From contig JBICHN010000011.1 of the NCBI GenBank assembly GCA_043101845.1, positions 2,108,001-2,172,000 on the forward strand: a DNA stretch of 64,000 nt, read 5' to 3'. Under the pieces are notes generated by a model. It made no database searches. It worked only from the letters and a program-made list of their open reading frames with translations, and was not told the origin of the DNA. Position 1 is the first letter of the stretch. Every line of letters starts with the position of its first letter. This DNA comes from JBICHN01 sp043101845 (GTDB lineage: Bacteria > Planctomycetota > Phycisphaerae > Phycisphaerales > UBA5793). The position numbers were made by a program, and so were the translations under genes. This document shows, in pieces, positions 44,623 to 52,386 of the stretch.

Positions 44623-46443
44623 TTACCTCGCCGGGACCGTTGCGTTGCGAGCGCCGGATGATTCGAGACATCGGGCCACGACCGCGTCGAGCGGAACCAC
44701 TTCGCCGCGACCGAGTGATCCATCGCGTCGCACCATCTCCACGCCGCCCTGATCGAGCGCCTTGTCCCCCACCGTGAGTCGAATCGGCACGCCGATGAGG
44801 TCGGCGTCCTTGAACTTCGGGCCGGGACGCTCATCGCGATCATCGAGCAGCACTTCGAGCCCGGCCTCGGTGAGTTCGCGCTCGAGCTGGTCGGCCGCGT
44901 CCTTCATGCGCCCTTCGTACTTGATCGGCGTGATGACGACATCGAAGGGCGCGATCGCCGCCGGCCAGATGATGCCGTCGTCGTCATGGTTGAGTTCAAT
45001 CGCCGACGCCACGATCCGCCCGACTCCGATCCCGTAGCAGCCCATGATGACGCTCCGCCGCTCCTGGCGCTCGTCCACGACCTGAAAGCCCATGGCGTCG
45101 GAGTACTTCGAGCCGAGCTTGAAGACATGACCGACCTCAATGCCCTTCGACTCGTGAAGTGTTCCGCCGTTCGCATGGGGCGACGGATCGCCCTCGGCGG
45201 CGTTGCGAATGTCAGCGACGCGCACTTCGACGCCGCGATCGATCACTTCGCGCTTCCAGTTGAAGTGCTTCACATGGGTGTCGACCTCGTCGCCACCGGT
45301 GGCCCAGAACTTCGCCTGCGCCGCGTCGTGATCGGCGAAGACGACGCAATCGTCGCGCGCCTCGCCCGATGGATGAATCGACGCCGCGGGCGACATGAAC
45401 CCGACATGGAACCCGGCCGACCGCGCTCCGGACTCATCCGCTTCCGCATCCACCTTGATCGGAAACCCGAGCGCTTCGCGAAGCGCGTCGCGGACCTTGC
45501 CTTCGTTGACATCGTGGTCGCCGCGCACGACCGCGATGACCCATCCCGTCTCCTCGCCGGCGCCGTCCATTCGCGACCAGGGCCACACGATCGTCTTGAG
45601 CATGTGCTCCGGCTTCACCTTCATGAACTTCCCGACCGATTCGATCGTCGACATGTTCGGCGTGTGCACGCGCTCGAGGTCCCCGGTCGGCGTCCCGTCG
45701 AGATCGTGCTCGCGGCGGCCGATGGCGCACTTCTCGACATTCGCCGCGTACTCGCCGTCGTCCGAAATGAGGATCGTGTCCTCGCCGACTTCAGTCATGC
45801 ACATGAACTCGTGCGACGCCGATCCGCCGATCGGCCCGCTCTCGGCCTCGACGACCGTGTACTTGAGTCCGCAGCGATCGAAGATGCGGCAGTACGCGTC
45901 GTAGAGCCGGTCGTAGGTTTCGTTAAGCCCGCCCGGACCCCCCACCGTGAGATGAAAGGAGTAGGCGTCCTTCATGATGAACTCGCGTGAGCGGAGAACA
46001 CCGAACCGGGGCCGGAACTCATCGCGAAACTTCGTCTGAATCTGGTAGAGCGTGAGCGGCAACTGGCGATAGCTCTCGACATACGCCTTCATGAGATCGG
46101 TCACAATCTCCTCGTGCGTCGGGGCGAGGGCGTTCTGTCGGCCGTGCCGGTCCGTGAGGCGGAAGAGGTTGTCGCCGTAGTCGACATCGCGCTTCGTGTC
46201 CGCGAAGAACTCGAACGGCTCGAGGGCCGGCATGAGAATCTCGGCGCCGCCCGCCCGGTTCATCTCCTCGCGGACGATCTCGATGACCCGATGGAGAACG
46301 CGGAAACCGAGCGGCAGATAGCTGTACAGCCCCGCTCCCACCTGGCGCACAAGACCGGCGCGGAGCATGAGGCGATGCGAAGGAATCTGCGCGTCGGCCG
46401 GAACCTGGCGCGAAGTCGGAATCAGCGTCTGGGACCATTTCAT
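44623..46443 (-). CDS. proS: Prolyl-tRNA synthetase, bacterial type with editing domain
   Basis: The 606-residue class II synthetase shows LMLRAGLVRQVGAGLYSYLPLG, the R-loop KFRDEFRPRFGVLRSREFIMKDAYSFH, an inserted YbaK-like editing domain (about 230-400) and motif 3 (CYGIGVGRIVASAIE). The anticodon-binding C-terminus includes LEVLLDDRDERPGPKFKDADLIGVP. It has no Shine-Dalgarno; TACGAT ends eight bases before the ATG. It leads into the TolC and adaptor genes with a 10-base gap. Confidence 0.96.
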   Translation of the reverse strand: MKWSQTLIPTSRQVPADAQIPSHRLMLRAGLVRQVGAGLYSYLPLGFRVLHRVIEIVREEMNRAGGAEILMPALEPFEFFADTKRDVDYGDNLFRLTDRHGRQNALAPTHEEIVTDLMKAYVESYRQLPLTLYQIQTKFRDEFRPRFGVLRSREFIMKDAYSFHLTVGGPGGLNETYDRLYDAYCRIFDRCGLKYTVVEAESGPIGGSASHEFMCMTEVGEDTILISDDGEYAANVEKCAIGRREHDLDGTPTGDLERVHTPNMSTIESVGKFMKVKPEHMLKTIVWPWSRMDGAGEETGWVIAVVRGDHDVNEGKVRDALREALGFPIKVDAEADESGARSAGFHVGFMSPAASIHPSGEARDDCVVFADHDAAQAKFWATGGDEVDTHVKHFNWKREVIDRGVEVRVADIRNAAEGDPSPHANGGTLHESKGIEVGHVFKLGSKYSDAMGFQVVDERQERRSVIMGCYGIGVGRIVASAIELNHDDDGIIWPAAIAPFDVVITPIKYEGRMKDAADQLERELTEAGLEVLLDDRDERPGPKFKDADLIGVPIRLTVGDKALDQGGVEMVRRDGSLGRGEVVPLDAVVARCLESSGARNATVPAR

Positions 46444-46451
46444 AGTCGCGC

Positions 46452-46457
46452 ATCGTA
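46452..46457 (-). promoter_or_regulatory. Putative leaderless promoter of proS
   Basis: On the minus strand TACGAT ends eight bases before the proS ATG; CTGACT lies 17 bases further upstream as a possible -35. Confidence 0.55.
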
Positions 46458-46576
46458 CGCCCTGACGCCGGGGGAGTCAGGCGCGGCCGCCCTGTTGAAA
46501 CGGGCGCCGCGCCGTGTGGAGACGGCGGACGCCCGTGACGGAGATGAATCTCGCGCCCACTCGGCCGGCGCGATCG

Positions 46577-48190
46577 TCAGGGAAACAGGTATTCGACGAC
46601 ATTGCTGATCAGGCACGCGTCGCGCTCGAGCGCCTGGATTCGAAGCGATCGCCCTGACGCGCTACCCGGAACCGTTCGCGTGAGGACGGCGTTCCCGAAC
46701 CGATCCGCCGTCGCGACCCCGGCGAGCTCGGGCGCCCGGATGTCCGCGAAGAGACCGGGGCACCCGGGGACCGCGGTCGATCCCGCCTTGAATCCGTAGC
46801 CATATTGAATCGACGCGCCGGGCTCGCCGCCGTTCACGACGACATCGTTCGCCACTCCGGCGATCCCCGGCGCGGGCGGCTGGAGCGTGAGTCCGCCGGA
46901 GATGAGGTAACACTTCCCGGAGCGAAATCCATTCGTCCCGTTGTACGCGGCGGTGACGAAGAAATCGAGACGCCCGTCGTCGTCGACATCGCCGATCCCG
47001 TGCGCGTCGAATCCGAACCCTTCGCCCGCGGTCGTACTTGTGAACCCGCGGATCACCGTGCCGTCTTCCCCGGAGAAGACTTCACCCTTGCCGGCGTTCG
47101 AGGCGCCGTCGTCGTCGACCCACCCGCACAGCAACAGGTCGGCGAAGCCGTCATTGTTGACATCGCCGCAGCCCCGCCCGATACCGAACCCGTCTCCGGC
47201 GTCGCGGCCGGGCAGCACCCAGTGCCGCGTGCCGTCGGCGCCGTTGAACACATACGCCTTCCCGGCGCCCGCCCCGTTCTCCGAGTCGCTGAAGTCGGCG
47301 ACATAGACATCCGGAACCCCGTCGCCCGTCGCATCACCCGGGGAGTCGATAAAGAACTGCCCGAACGAGCCCGCCGTGCCGTCCGGGTCGAGCGTGTACA
47401 CGAGTTCTTCGTTAAAGAGGTCGTAGACATACGCCCGGCCGTTCCCGGCGCCGCCGTTGTTCGCGCCGACCGCGAGATCATCGCGCCCGTCGTTCGTGAC
47501 ATCACCGATGGCGCCAAGCGCCGATCCGAAGTTGTTGTTCGCGGCTTCGCCCTCGATTGTCCAGAGCACGGTCGCGCCGTCGGCGCCGGACACGATGTAA
47601 ACGCGCCCGGCGTTCGTCCCGTTCGTGTCGTCGTTTGTGGCGCCGATCGCGAGGTCGATGAATCCGTCGTCGTTCACATCGCCCGCGCCGGCGACGGACG
47701 CTCCGAAGCTGTCTCCGGCCGCTCCCTGCTGAATCGTCCAGATGATCGACCCGTCGTCGCCCGAGAGCACATACGCCCGCCCCGCGACCGAGGCGCTTCC
47801 CGGCGCGCCGACGATGAGATCGGCGAAACCGTCGCGGTCGACATCGCCCGCGGCCCGCGCTGCGAATCCGACCTGCTGGCCGGCGCTCGTCCCGCTGAAC
47901 TGGAAACGCTCGGCCCCCGTGCGGCCGGAGTACACATAGATCCGGCCCGAATTCGAACCGACGGCGTCGTGAAACGGCGCCGTGATGACGACCTCGCTCG
48001 CGCCGTCCTCGTCGAGATCGGGTATCGGCGCCGAGACCCAGCCGAAGTTGTCATTCGCGTTCTCGCCGAGGAATTCGTGGATGACCCGGGTCGACTCGAC
48101 GAACTGTCCGTGCGCCGCCCGGCTCGCGAGGGGCGCCGCCGCGAGAAGTCCGATCGCCCCGTAGAGGTAGGTCCGACCGCCGTCTTTCAT
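46577..48190 (-). CDS. Secreted FG-GAP (integrin-like) repeat protein
   Basis: The 537-residue protein has a signal peptide and about seven FG-GAP repeats with calcium-site loops (DLDEDGASEV, DVDRDGFADL, DVNDDGFIDL, DVTNDGRDDL, DATGDGVPDV, DVNNDGFADL, DVDDDGRLDF), predicting a seven-blade propeller. The last ~95 residues form a Cys-containing domain (GEPGASIQYGYGFKAGSTAVPGCPGLFADIRAPELAG to LRIQALERDACLISNVV) similar to that in 2011-3138. Likely extracellular adhesion or binding. AGGAGAG precedes the ATG. A direct repeat lies about 100-145 bases upstream. Confidence 0.87.
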   Translation of the reverse strand: MKDGGRTYLYGAIGLLAAAPLASRAAHGQFVESTRVIHEFLGENANDNFGWVSAPIPDLDEDGASEVVITAPFHDAVGSNSGRIYVYSGRTGAERFQFSGTSAGQQVGFAARAAGDVDRDGFADLIVGAPGSASVAGRAYVLSGDDGSIIWTIQQGAAGDSFGASVAGAGDVNDDGFIDLAIGATNDDTNGTNAGRVYIVSGADGATVLWTIEGEAANNNFGSALGAIGDVTNDGRDDLAVGANNGGAGNGRAYVYDLFNEELVYTLDPDGTAGSFGQFFIDSPGDATGDGVPDVYVADFSDSENGAGAGKAYVFNGADGTRHWVLPGRDAGDGFGIGRGCGDVNNDGFADLLLCGWVDDDGASNAGKGEVFSGEDGTVIRGFTSTTAGEGFGFDAHGIGDVDDDGRLDFFVTAAYNGTNGFRSGKCYLISGGLTLQPPAPGIAGVANDVVVNGGEPGASIQYGYGFKAGSTAVPGCPGLFADIRAPELAGVATADRFGNAVLTRTVPGSASGRSLRIQALERDACLISNVVEYLFP

Positions 48191-48530
48191 CGCCGTCTCT
48201 CCTAATGCTCAAATGGATGGAATCGGCGCCGCCCCGGAGCGCGGCCGGACCGTCGGCCGCGTGTCGCCTCGCCTCGCTACACATAGTGATTGATCTCAGG
48301 CGGTTACGCTTGCAGAAATGTGCTCATTTCAGGCGGAACCGCCCGAGTTCGACGCCATGTACAGAGTGATGCCGATGCAAAGCTTGATCGCGACAACTCT
48401 TTGAGGCGCCGAGCGCGGATTCGGGCTGGTGATCGTGGCGCGTCCAGGCCGTCGAACGCGACAACTGCCGCGCCACGGAACGACGCATGATCACATTCTG
48501 ACTTGCGGCGACCGACGACGCGCCGAGACC
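48191..48530. other. Intergenic region between FG-GAP and AraC-type genes
   Basis: This 340-base gap holds the Shine-Dalgarno of the FG-GAP gene and the direct repeat at 48291-48336. No further gene or RNA was recognised. Confidence 0.5.
48291..48336 (+). repeat. 13-base direct repeat, possible regulator half-sites
   Basis: TGATCTCAGGCGG (48291-48303) recurs as TCATTTCAGGCGG (48324-48336), 33 bases apart, close to three helical turns. It lies upstream of the FG-GAP gene and downstream of an AraC-type regulator gene; AraC proteins bind tandem half-sites. Confidence 0.5.
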
Positions 48531-49400
48531 TTACCCCCGACCCGACGAATCCCGCACCGCCGACGGCGTGACGCCGAATTCGCGGCGGAAGGCGTTCGTG
48601 AAGTGGCTGTGGCTCGAGTAGCCGAGATCGAACGCGAGGTTCGTCAGGTTGTCCTCGCCGTCGAGCACGCGATCGAGCCCGGCCCGCATGCGGAGGCGGC
48701 TCTGGTAGGCGTGGAGGCTCGAGCCAGTCATCCGCCGGAAGACCCGACAGAGGTGGGACACTGAGACATGCGCCGCGTCGGCGATCTCGTCGAGTCCCGG
48801 CCGGGCGCCCGGATCCGCGGCGAGGAACGCCTGCGCCCGTTCGGCGATCTTCGCATGCGCGGCCCGGGTGGACCGCCGCGCCCGTCGATCCGGCGCCACG
48901 CCGCCGGCCCGCGCCTGGCGCTCGAGCGCGCGGTCGACGAAGTGGATCAGCGCCTCTTCGACCTCGAGTCTCTCGATCGAATGCGACCGCGCGAGGAGTC
49001 GAATCAACTGTCGCTCGAGCAGGACGAGGTCGGACGCGAGCGGAATCGACCCGGCGCGAAAGTGCGCTGCGCGATCATGCGCTTCCGGATCGTGGGACGC
49101 AAGGAGGTCACGGAGGAGCGAGTCATCGATCCAGATCCAGACGCCGTCGTCGCCGCACCCGTACGGGTGGCTCAGGCGGTACACCTCGCCCTCTTCGTGA
49201 AAGATCATGTGGTTCGGATCAATGACGACTGCGTCACTTTCGACATGTTTCACATACACGCCGCGTCGCGGAATGGTGATGAGCGTGCGCTCGCATTCGC
49301 CTTCGCCGGTCATCGCAGGATCCCTCCGGAGGCAGCGGTACTCACCGACGCACAGGCGTTCGCCCCGGAACTGAAGTTCGCTTCGTATCTCGTCGCACAT
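48531..49400 (-). CDS. AraC family transcriptional regulator
   Basis: The 289-residue protein has an N-terminal cupin-like sensing region (GVYVKHVESDAVVIDPNHMIFHEEGEVYRLSHPYGCGDDGVWIWI). A C-terminal double HTH follows (GLDEIADAAHVSVSHLCRVFRRMTGSSLHAYQSRLRMRAGLDRVLDGEDNLTNLAFDLGYSSHSHFTNAFRREFGVTPSAVR), the AraC signature. The ligand is unknown; the sensor has conserved His and Glu residues like metal- or small-molecule-binding cupins. The nearest downstream target on the same strand is the FG-GAP gene. GGGAGGG lies upstream of the ATG. Confidence 0.93.
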   Translation of the reverse strand: MCDEIRSELQFRGERLCVGEYRCLRRDPAMTGEGECERTLITIPRRGVYVKHVESDAVVIDPNHMIFHEEGEVYRLSHPYGCGDDGVWIWIDDSLLRDLLASHDPEAHDRAAHFRAGSIPLASDLVLLERQLIRLLARSHSIERLEVEEALIHFVDRALERQARAGGVAPDRRARRSTRAAHAKIAERAQAFLAADPGARPGLDEIADAAHVSVSHLCRVFRRMTGSSLHAYQSRLRMRAGLDRVLDGEDNLTNLAFDLGYSSHSHFTNAFRREFGVTPSAVRDSSGRG

Positions 49401-49515
49401 GCGGGCGCGGCCCTCCCCTCTCTCCCGGGTTCAACCTAACGAATTCGCGTCACGGTGAAAAGGTTTCTGTCGCGAGTCGGCGCTGCGGACGCCGCTCCCC
49501 GGCTCTCGAGCGCGA

Positions 49516-49521
49516 TATCCT
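49516..49521 (+). promoter_or_regulatory. Putative leaderless -10 element of cdsA
   Basis: TATCCT ends six bases before the GTG start at 49528, and no Shine-Dalgarno is present, so the transcript probably starts at the GTG. Confidence 0.55.
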
Positions 49522-49527
49522 TCGGGC

Positions 49528-50448
49528 GTGCTGCGCTATCGACTTCTTTTCGGACCCATCCTCGTGGCCGCCCTTCTGGGCGTCTTCTGGCTGGACGACT
49601 GGCTCGACACGCTTCGACTCGAAGGCTGGTGGAGTGAAGTCTTCTTCGGCCGCACCTACCTGCCGAGCGGGCTCGCGCTCTTCGCGGCCGCGGCGTGCGT
49701 GCTTCCCTTCGCCTCCTGGGAACTCACGCGCATCTTCCGCGCGAACCACATCGACGCGAGCCCCTGGATCACGACGATCGCGGCGGAACTCGGCCTCATG
49801 CTCAACTACGCCGTGTCGAAGGACATGGAGGCGGTGACCTCCGCGGCGATCATCTCGACCGGCCTCGTCGGGATGTTCGTGGCGTCGTTGTGGTATTTCA
49901 GCCGGGGCAAGAATGTGGATGGGGTCGTCGCGGCCGCGGGCGGGGCGATGTTCGCGATGATCTACCTCGGCCTCATGGCCGGGTTCTACCTCACGCTGCG
50001 GCGGTGGGAGTCGGCCTGGCTCATTCTCGCCGTCATTCTCACGACGAAGAGTTGCGACATCGGCGCCTACTTCACCGGCCGCGCGTTTGGCCGGACGAAG
50101 CTCATCGAGTGGTTGAGCCCGAAGAAGACCTGGGAAGGACTCATGGGCGGGGTCGCGACGGCGGCGCTCGTCGGCGTCGGTTTCGCGCTGCTCGGACGGC
50201 AGGTTCAGGATGTCGAAATCCAGGACGGGCTCGTGCACCATTATGTATTCCCGCTCTGGTTCGCGGCGCTCGCGGGCATGCTCTTCGCCATCGTCGGTCA
50301 GATCGGCGACCTCACCGCGAGTCTGCTCAAGCGCGACGCCGGGTTGAAGGACTCGTCCCGGATGATCCCGGGATTCGGCGGCGTGCTCGATGTGCTCGAC
50401 TCACCCTTGCTCGTGGCCCCCGTCGCATACTGGATGTTCTCCCTTTAG
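49528..50448 (+). CDS. cdsA: Phosphatidate cytidylyltransferase (CdsA)
   Basis: CdsA makes CDP-diacylglycerol for phospholipid synthesis. The 306-residue membrane protein has about seven helices and the C-terminal signature region GQIGDLTASLLKRDAGLKDSSRMIPGFGGVLDVLDSPLL. Compared with the usual PGHGGxxDRxD the His is Phe and the Arg is Val; the acidic residues and KD are kept. An upstream KSCDIGAYFTGRAFGRTKLIEWLSPKKTWEG also matches the family. The start is GTG with a leaderless-type -10. Confidence 0.93.
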   Translation: MLRYRLLFGPILVAALLGVFWLDDWLDTLRLEGWWSEVFFGRTYLPSGLALFAAAACVLPFASWELTRIFRANHIDASPWITTIAAELGLMLNYAVSKDMEAVTSAAIISTGLVGMFVASLWYFSRGKNVDGVVAAAGGAMFAMIYLGLMAGFYLTLRRWESAWLILAVILTTKSCDIGAYFTGRAFGRTKLIEWLSPKKTWEGLMGGVATAALVGVGFALLGRQVQDVEIQDGLVHHYVFPLWFAALAGMLFAIVGQIGDLTASLLKRDAGLKDSSRMIPGFGGVLDVLDSPLLVAPVAYWMFSL

Positions 50449-50517
50449 GACAGTCTCATTGCGACTTGCCGCCGGGCCGCGTCTAAACTCAAAAAAGCCC
50501 CGCAGGAGCCGGCGCCG

Positions 50518-51279
50518 ATGTCGATAACCGACGACCTAGTCAAGCTGTACCGCGTGGAACAGCAGATTCGAGCCTTGCGCGGCCGCGTCGACAATGCGGA
50601 GCGCTATCTCAAGGCGCAGACGCGTCAGGTGGACGAGCTCCGCAGTCGCCGGGAGGCCCGCGAAAGCCAGGCCCGCCAGCTCGGCGCCGCCGCCGCGAAT
50701 GTCGAGAACGAAGCGAACGCCGCCGAAGAGCGGATCGTGAAGCTCCGCGAGCAGATGAACAGCGCGAAGACGAACAAGGAATACACCGCGCTGCGGACGG
50801 AACTGTCGACCATTCGTCTGCAGAAGGACAAGCTCGAATCGCAGGCGCTCGAGGAGATGAGCCGCGTCGACGAAGTCAAGGCCGAACTGCACGAGATCGC
50901 GGCGCAGATCGCCGAGCGGGAGAAGATCCGCCAGGTCGCGGAGGCGCAACTCAAGGAGCGCCGCGACGAAATCGCCGACAAGCTCGCCGAGCTCGAAGCA
51001 TCGCGCCGGGACGCGGCGAAGGGCATTCCGTCCGAGACACTTCGCGACTTCGAGCAGCTCACCGAATGGAACGAGGGTGAGGCGATGGCCGAAGTCGTCG
51101 AGCAGGACCGTCGCCGCATGGAATACAGCTGCGGCGCCTGCAACATGACGCTGCCGATCGAGAAGCTCAACGCCCTGCTCACCCACGGGGCCGTGACGAT
51201 CTGCCCGAGTTGCCGGCGCATTCTGTATGTCGGCGATGAGCTCCGGCAGGAGTTCGCCGAGCGTGTCGCGAGCCGCTGA
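50518..51279 (+). CDS. Coiled-coil protein with C4 zinc ribbon (CT398/PF02591-like)
   Basis: The 253-residue protein is a long coiled-coil hairpin (about 1-185, with the conserved MNSAKTNKEYTALRTEL turn) followed by a C-terminal zinc ribbon (YSCGACNMTLPIEKLNALLTHGAVTICPSCRRILYV). This is the architecture of chlamydial CT398, which binds sigma-54 and a secretion ATPase regulator, and of related proteins in many bacteria. The role here is unknown. GGAG lies nine bases before the ATG. Confidence 0.87.
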   Translation: MSITDDLVKLYRVEQQIRALRGRVDNAERYLKAQTRQVDELRSRREARESQARQLGAAAANVENEANAAEERIVKLREQMNSAKTNKEYTALRTELSTIRLQKDKLESQALEEMSRVDEVKAELHEIAAQIAEREKIRQVAEAQLKERRDEIADKLAELEASRRDAAKGIPSETLRDFEQLTEWNEGEAMAEVVEQDRRRMEYSCGACNMTLPIEKLNALLTHGAVTICPSCRRILYVGDELRQEFAERVASR

Positions 51280-51415
51280 TCGCCGCCCCGGCCCGCGTTT
51301 TCACAACCCCCCGAAGAAGTCTCTACTTGCCGCTCAGGACCACCGCCCCCTCGATGGGTATCATGCCGCCACGATGTCCGTCCCGCGGACCGCACACGAA
51401 CGGAGATGAGGCGCG

Positions 51416-51994
51416 ATGAGCGTGGTCGCTCGTGAGGGTTACTTCACCAACATCTATCAGATGGCCAAGAGCATCCTGATCGGGATGAAGATCACGATCA
51501 AGTACTGCTTCAGCCCCGTCGTCACGATCAAGTATCCGTTCGAGAAGCTGAGCTTCTCGCCGCGGTACCGCGGCATCCACGAATTCGAAGCCGAGAAGTG
51601 CATCGCCTGCGACATGTGCGCGAAAGCGTGCCCGGTCGACTGCATCTACATTGACAAGTCGGCGCCCCGCAAGATCGACAAGAAATCGGGCGTGGCCACC
51701 GGGGGCGAACTTCTCCGGTACGCGATTGACTATCAGAAATGCATGTTCTGCGGCCTGTGCACCGAGCCCTGCCCGACGGACTGCATTCACATGGGGAAGA
51801 ACCATGACCTCTCGAGCTACAGCCGCGAGGACATGATCGTCGAGTTCCAGGAGCTCGACAAGAAGGGCCTCCGCACCCCCATTCCGTTGTGGATGGAGCG
51901 CAACGCTCCGAAGATCGACTGGGTGCGGGCGGAGAAGGAACGGCTCGAACGGGGTGAACTCGCCACGACTGAGGCGGACATTCCCGAGCTTTGA
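51416..51994 (+). CDS. nuoI: NADH-quinone oxidoreductase subunit I
   Basis: The 192-residue protein carries two 4Fe-4S clusters of the NuoI type: Cys62, 65, 68, 72 (CIACDMCAKACPVDC) and Cys109, 112, 115, 119 (CMFCGLCTEPCPTDC). An N-terminal amphipathic segment precedes them (YQMAKSILIGMKITIKYCFSPVVTIKYPFEK). It passes electrons to the quinone module of complex I. Like nuoC it stands apart from other nuo genes. TGAGG precedes the ATG. Confidence 0.93.
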   Translation: MSVVAREGYFTNIYQMAKSILIGMKITIKYCFSPVVTIKYPFEKLSFSPRYRGIHEFEAEKCIACDMCAKACPVDCIYIDKSAPRKIDKKSGVATGGELLRYAIDYQKCMFCGLCTEPCPTDCIHMGKNHDLSSYSREDMIVEFQELDKKGLRTPIPLWMERNAPKIDWVRAEKERLERGELATTEADIPEL

Positions 51995-52186
51995 GCCGAC
52001 GGATCGGCGGATGAGGGAGCCGCGGCCGGAAGGATGGCCGCGGGCGATGCTCGAACGGACGAGAAGGCGAAGGACTCTCCATTGACGAGGCACCTGGACG
52101 AGCGGCCAAGACGGGCGCCCGGCGACTTGATATCGCCGCCTCGCCACCGGCCCGAAAAAGGCCGCAATTCCCCCGCTCCGGGTGGC

Positions 52187-52215
52187 TTGCACTCGACGAA
52201 TCAAACTGTTATCGT
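52187..52215 (+). promoter_or_regulatory. Promoter of the secretin gene
   Basis: TTGCAC (52187-52192) and TATCGT (52210-52215) are separated by 17 bases, fitting a sigma-70-type promoter. The predicted start near 52222 gives a leader of about 165 bases. The rest of the 392-base gap 51995-52386 upstream of it shows nothing recognisable. Confidence 0.6.
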
Positions 52216-52223
52216 GGCCGACC

Positions 52224-52307
52224 GCATCCGGGGTGGATGCCCGGCCCACCGTTGCGACCGGGTCGCACTCTCGGACTCGACGCGAAAGCATTCGCGTCAG
52301 TGCGACC
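52224..52307 (+). other. Structured 5' leader of the secretin mRNA
   Basis: Two hairpins lie in the leader. The first is a 6-bp stem (52224-52229 with 52235-52240). The second is long: a perfect 9-bp outer stem (52261-52269 with 52299-52307) and a perfect 8-bp inner stem (52279-52286 with 52291-52298), with a nine-base bulge on the 5' side only. The loop is four bases. Confidence 0.6.
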
Positions 52308-52386
52308 GGCTGCCCCAGTTGAAGTTAACGACAGCATGGTCAATACTGTGCCCACCTGACGACCACGCGCTGGAAGGTACGACCTG

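Noticed and set aside
50490..50510. Possible terminator before the zinc-ribbon gene (A run next to a GC-rich segment)
   Set aside because: The GC-rich part does not form a convincing uninterrupted stem, and the segment contains the Shine-Dalgarno of 50518.
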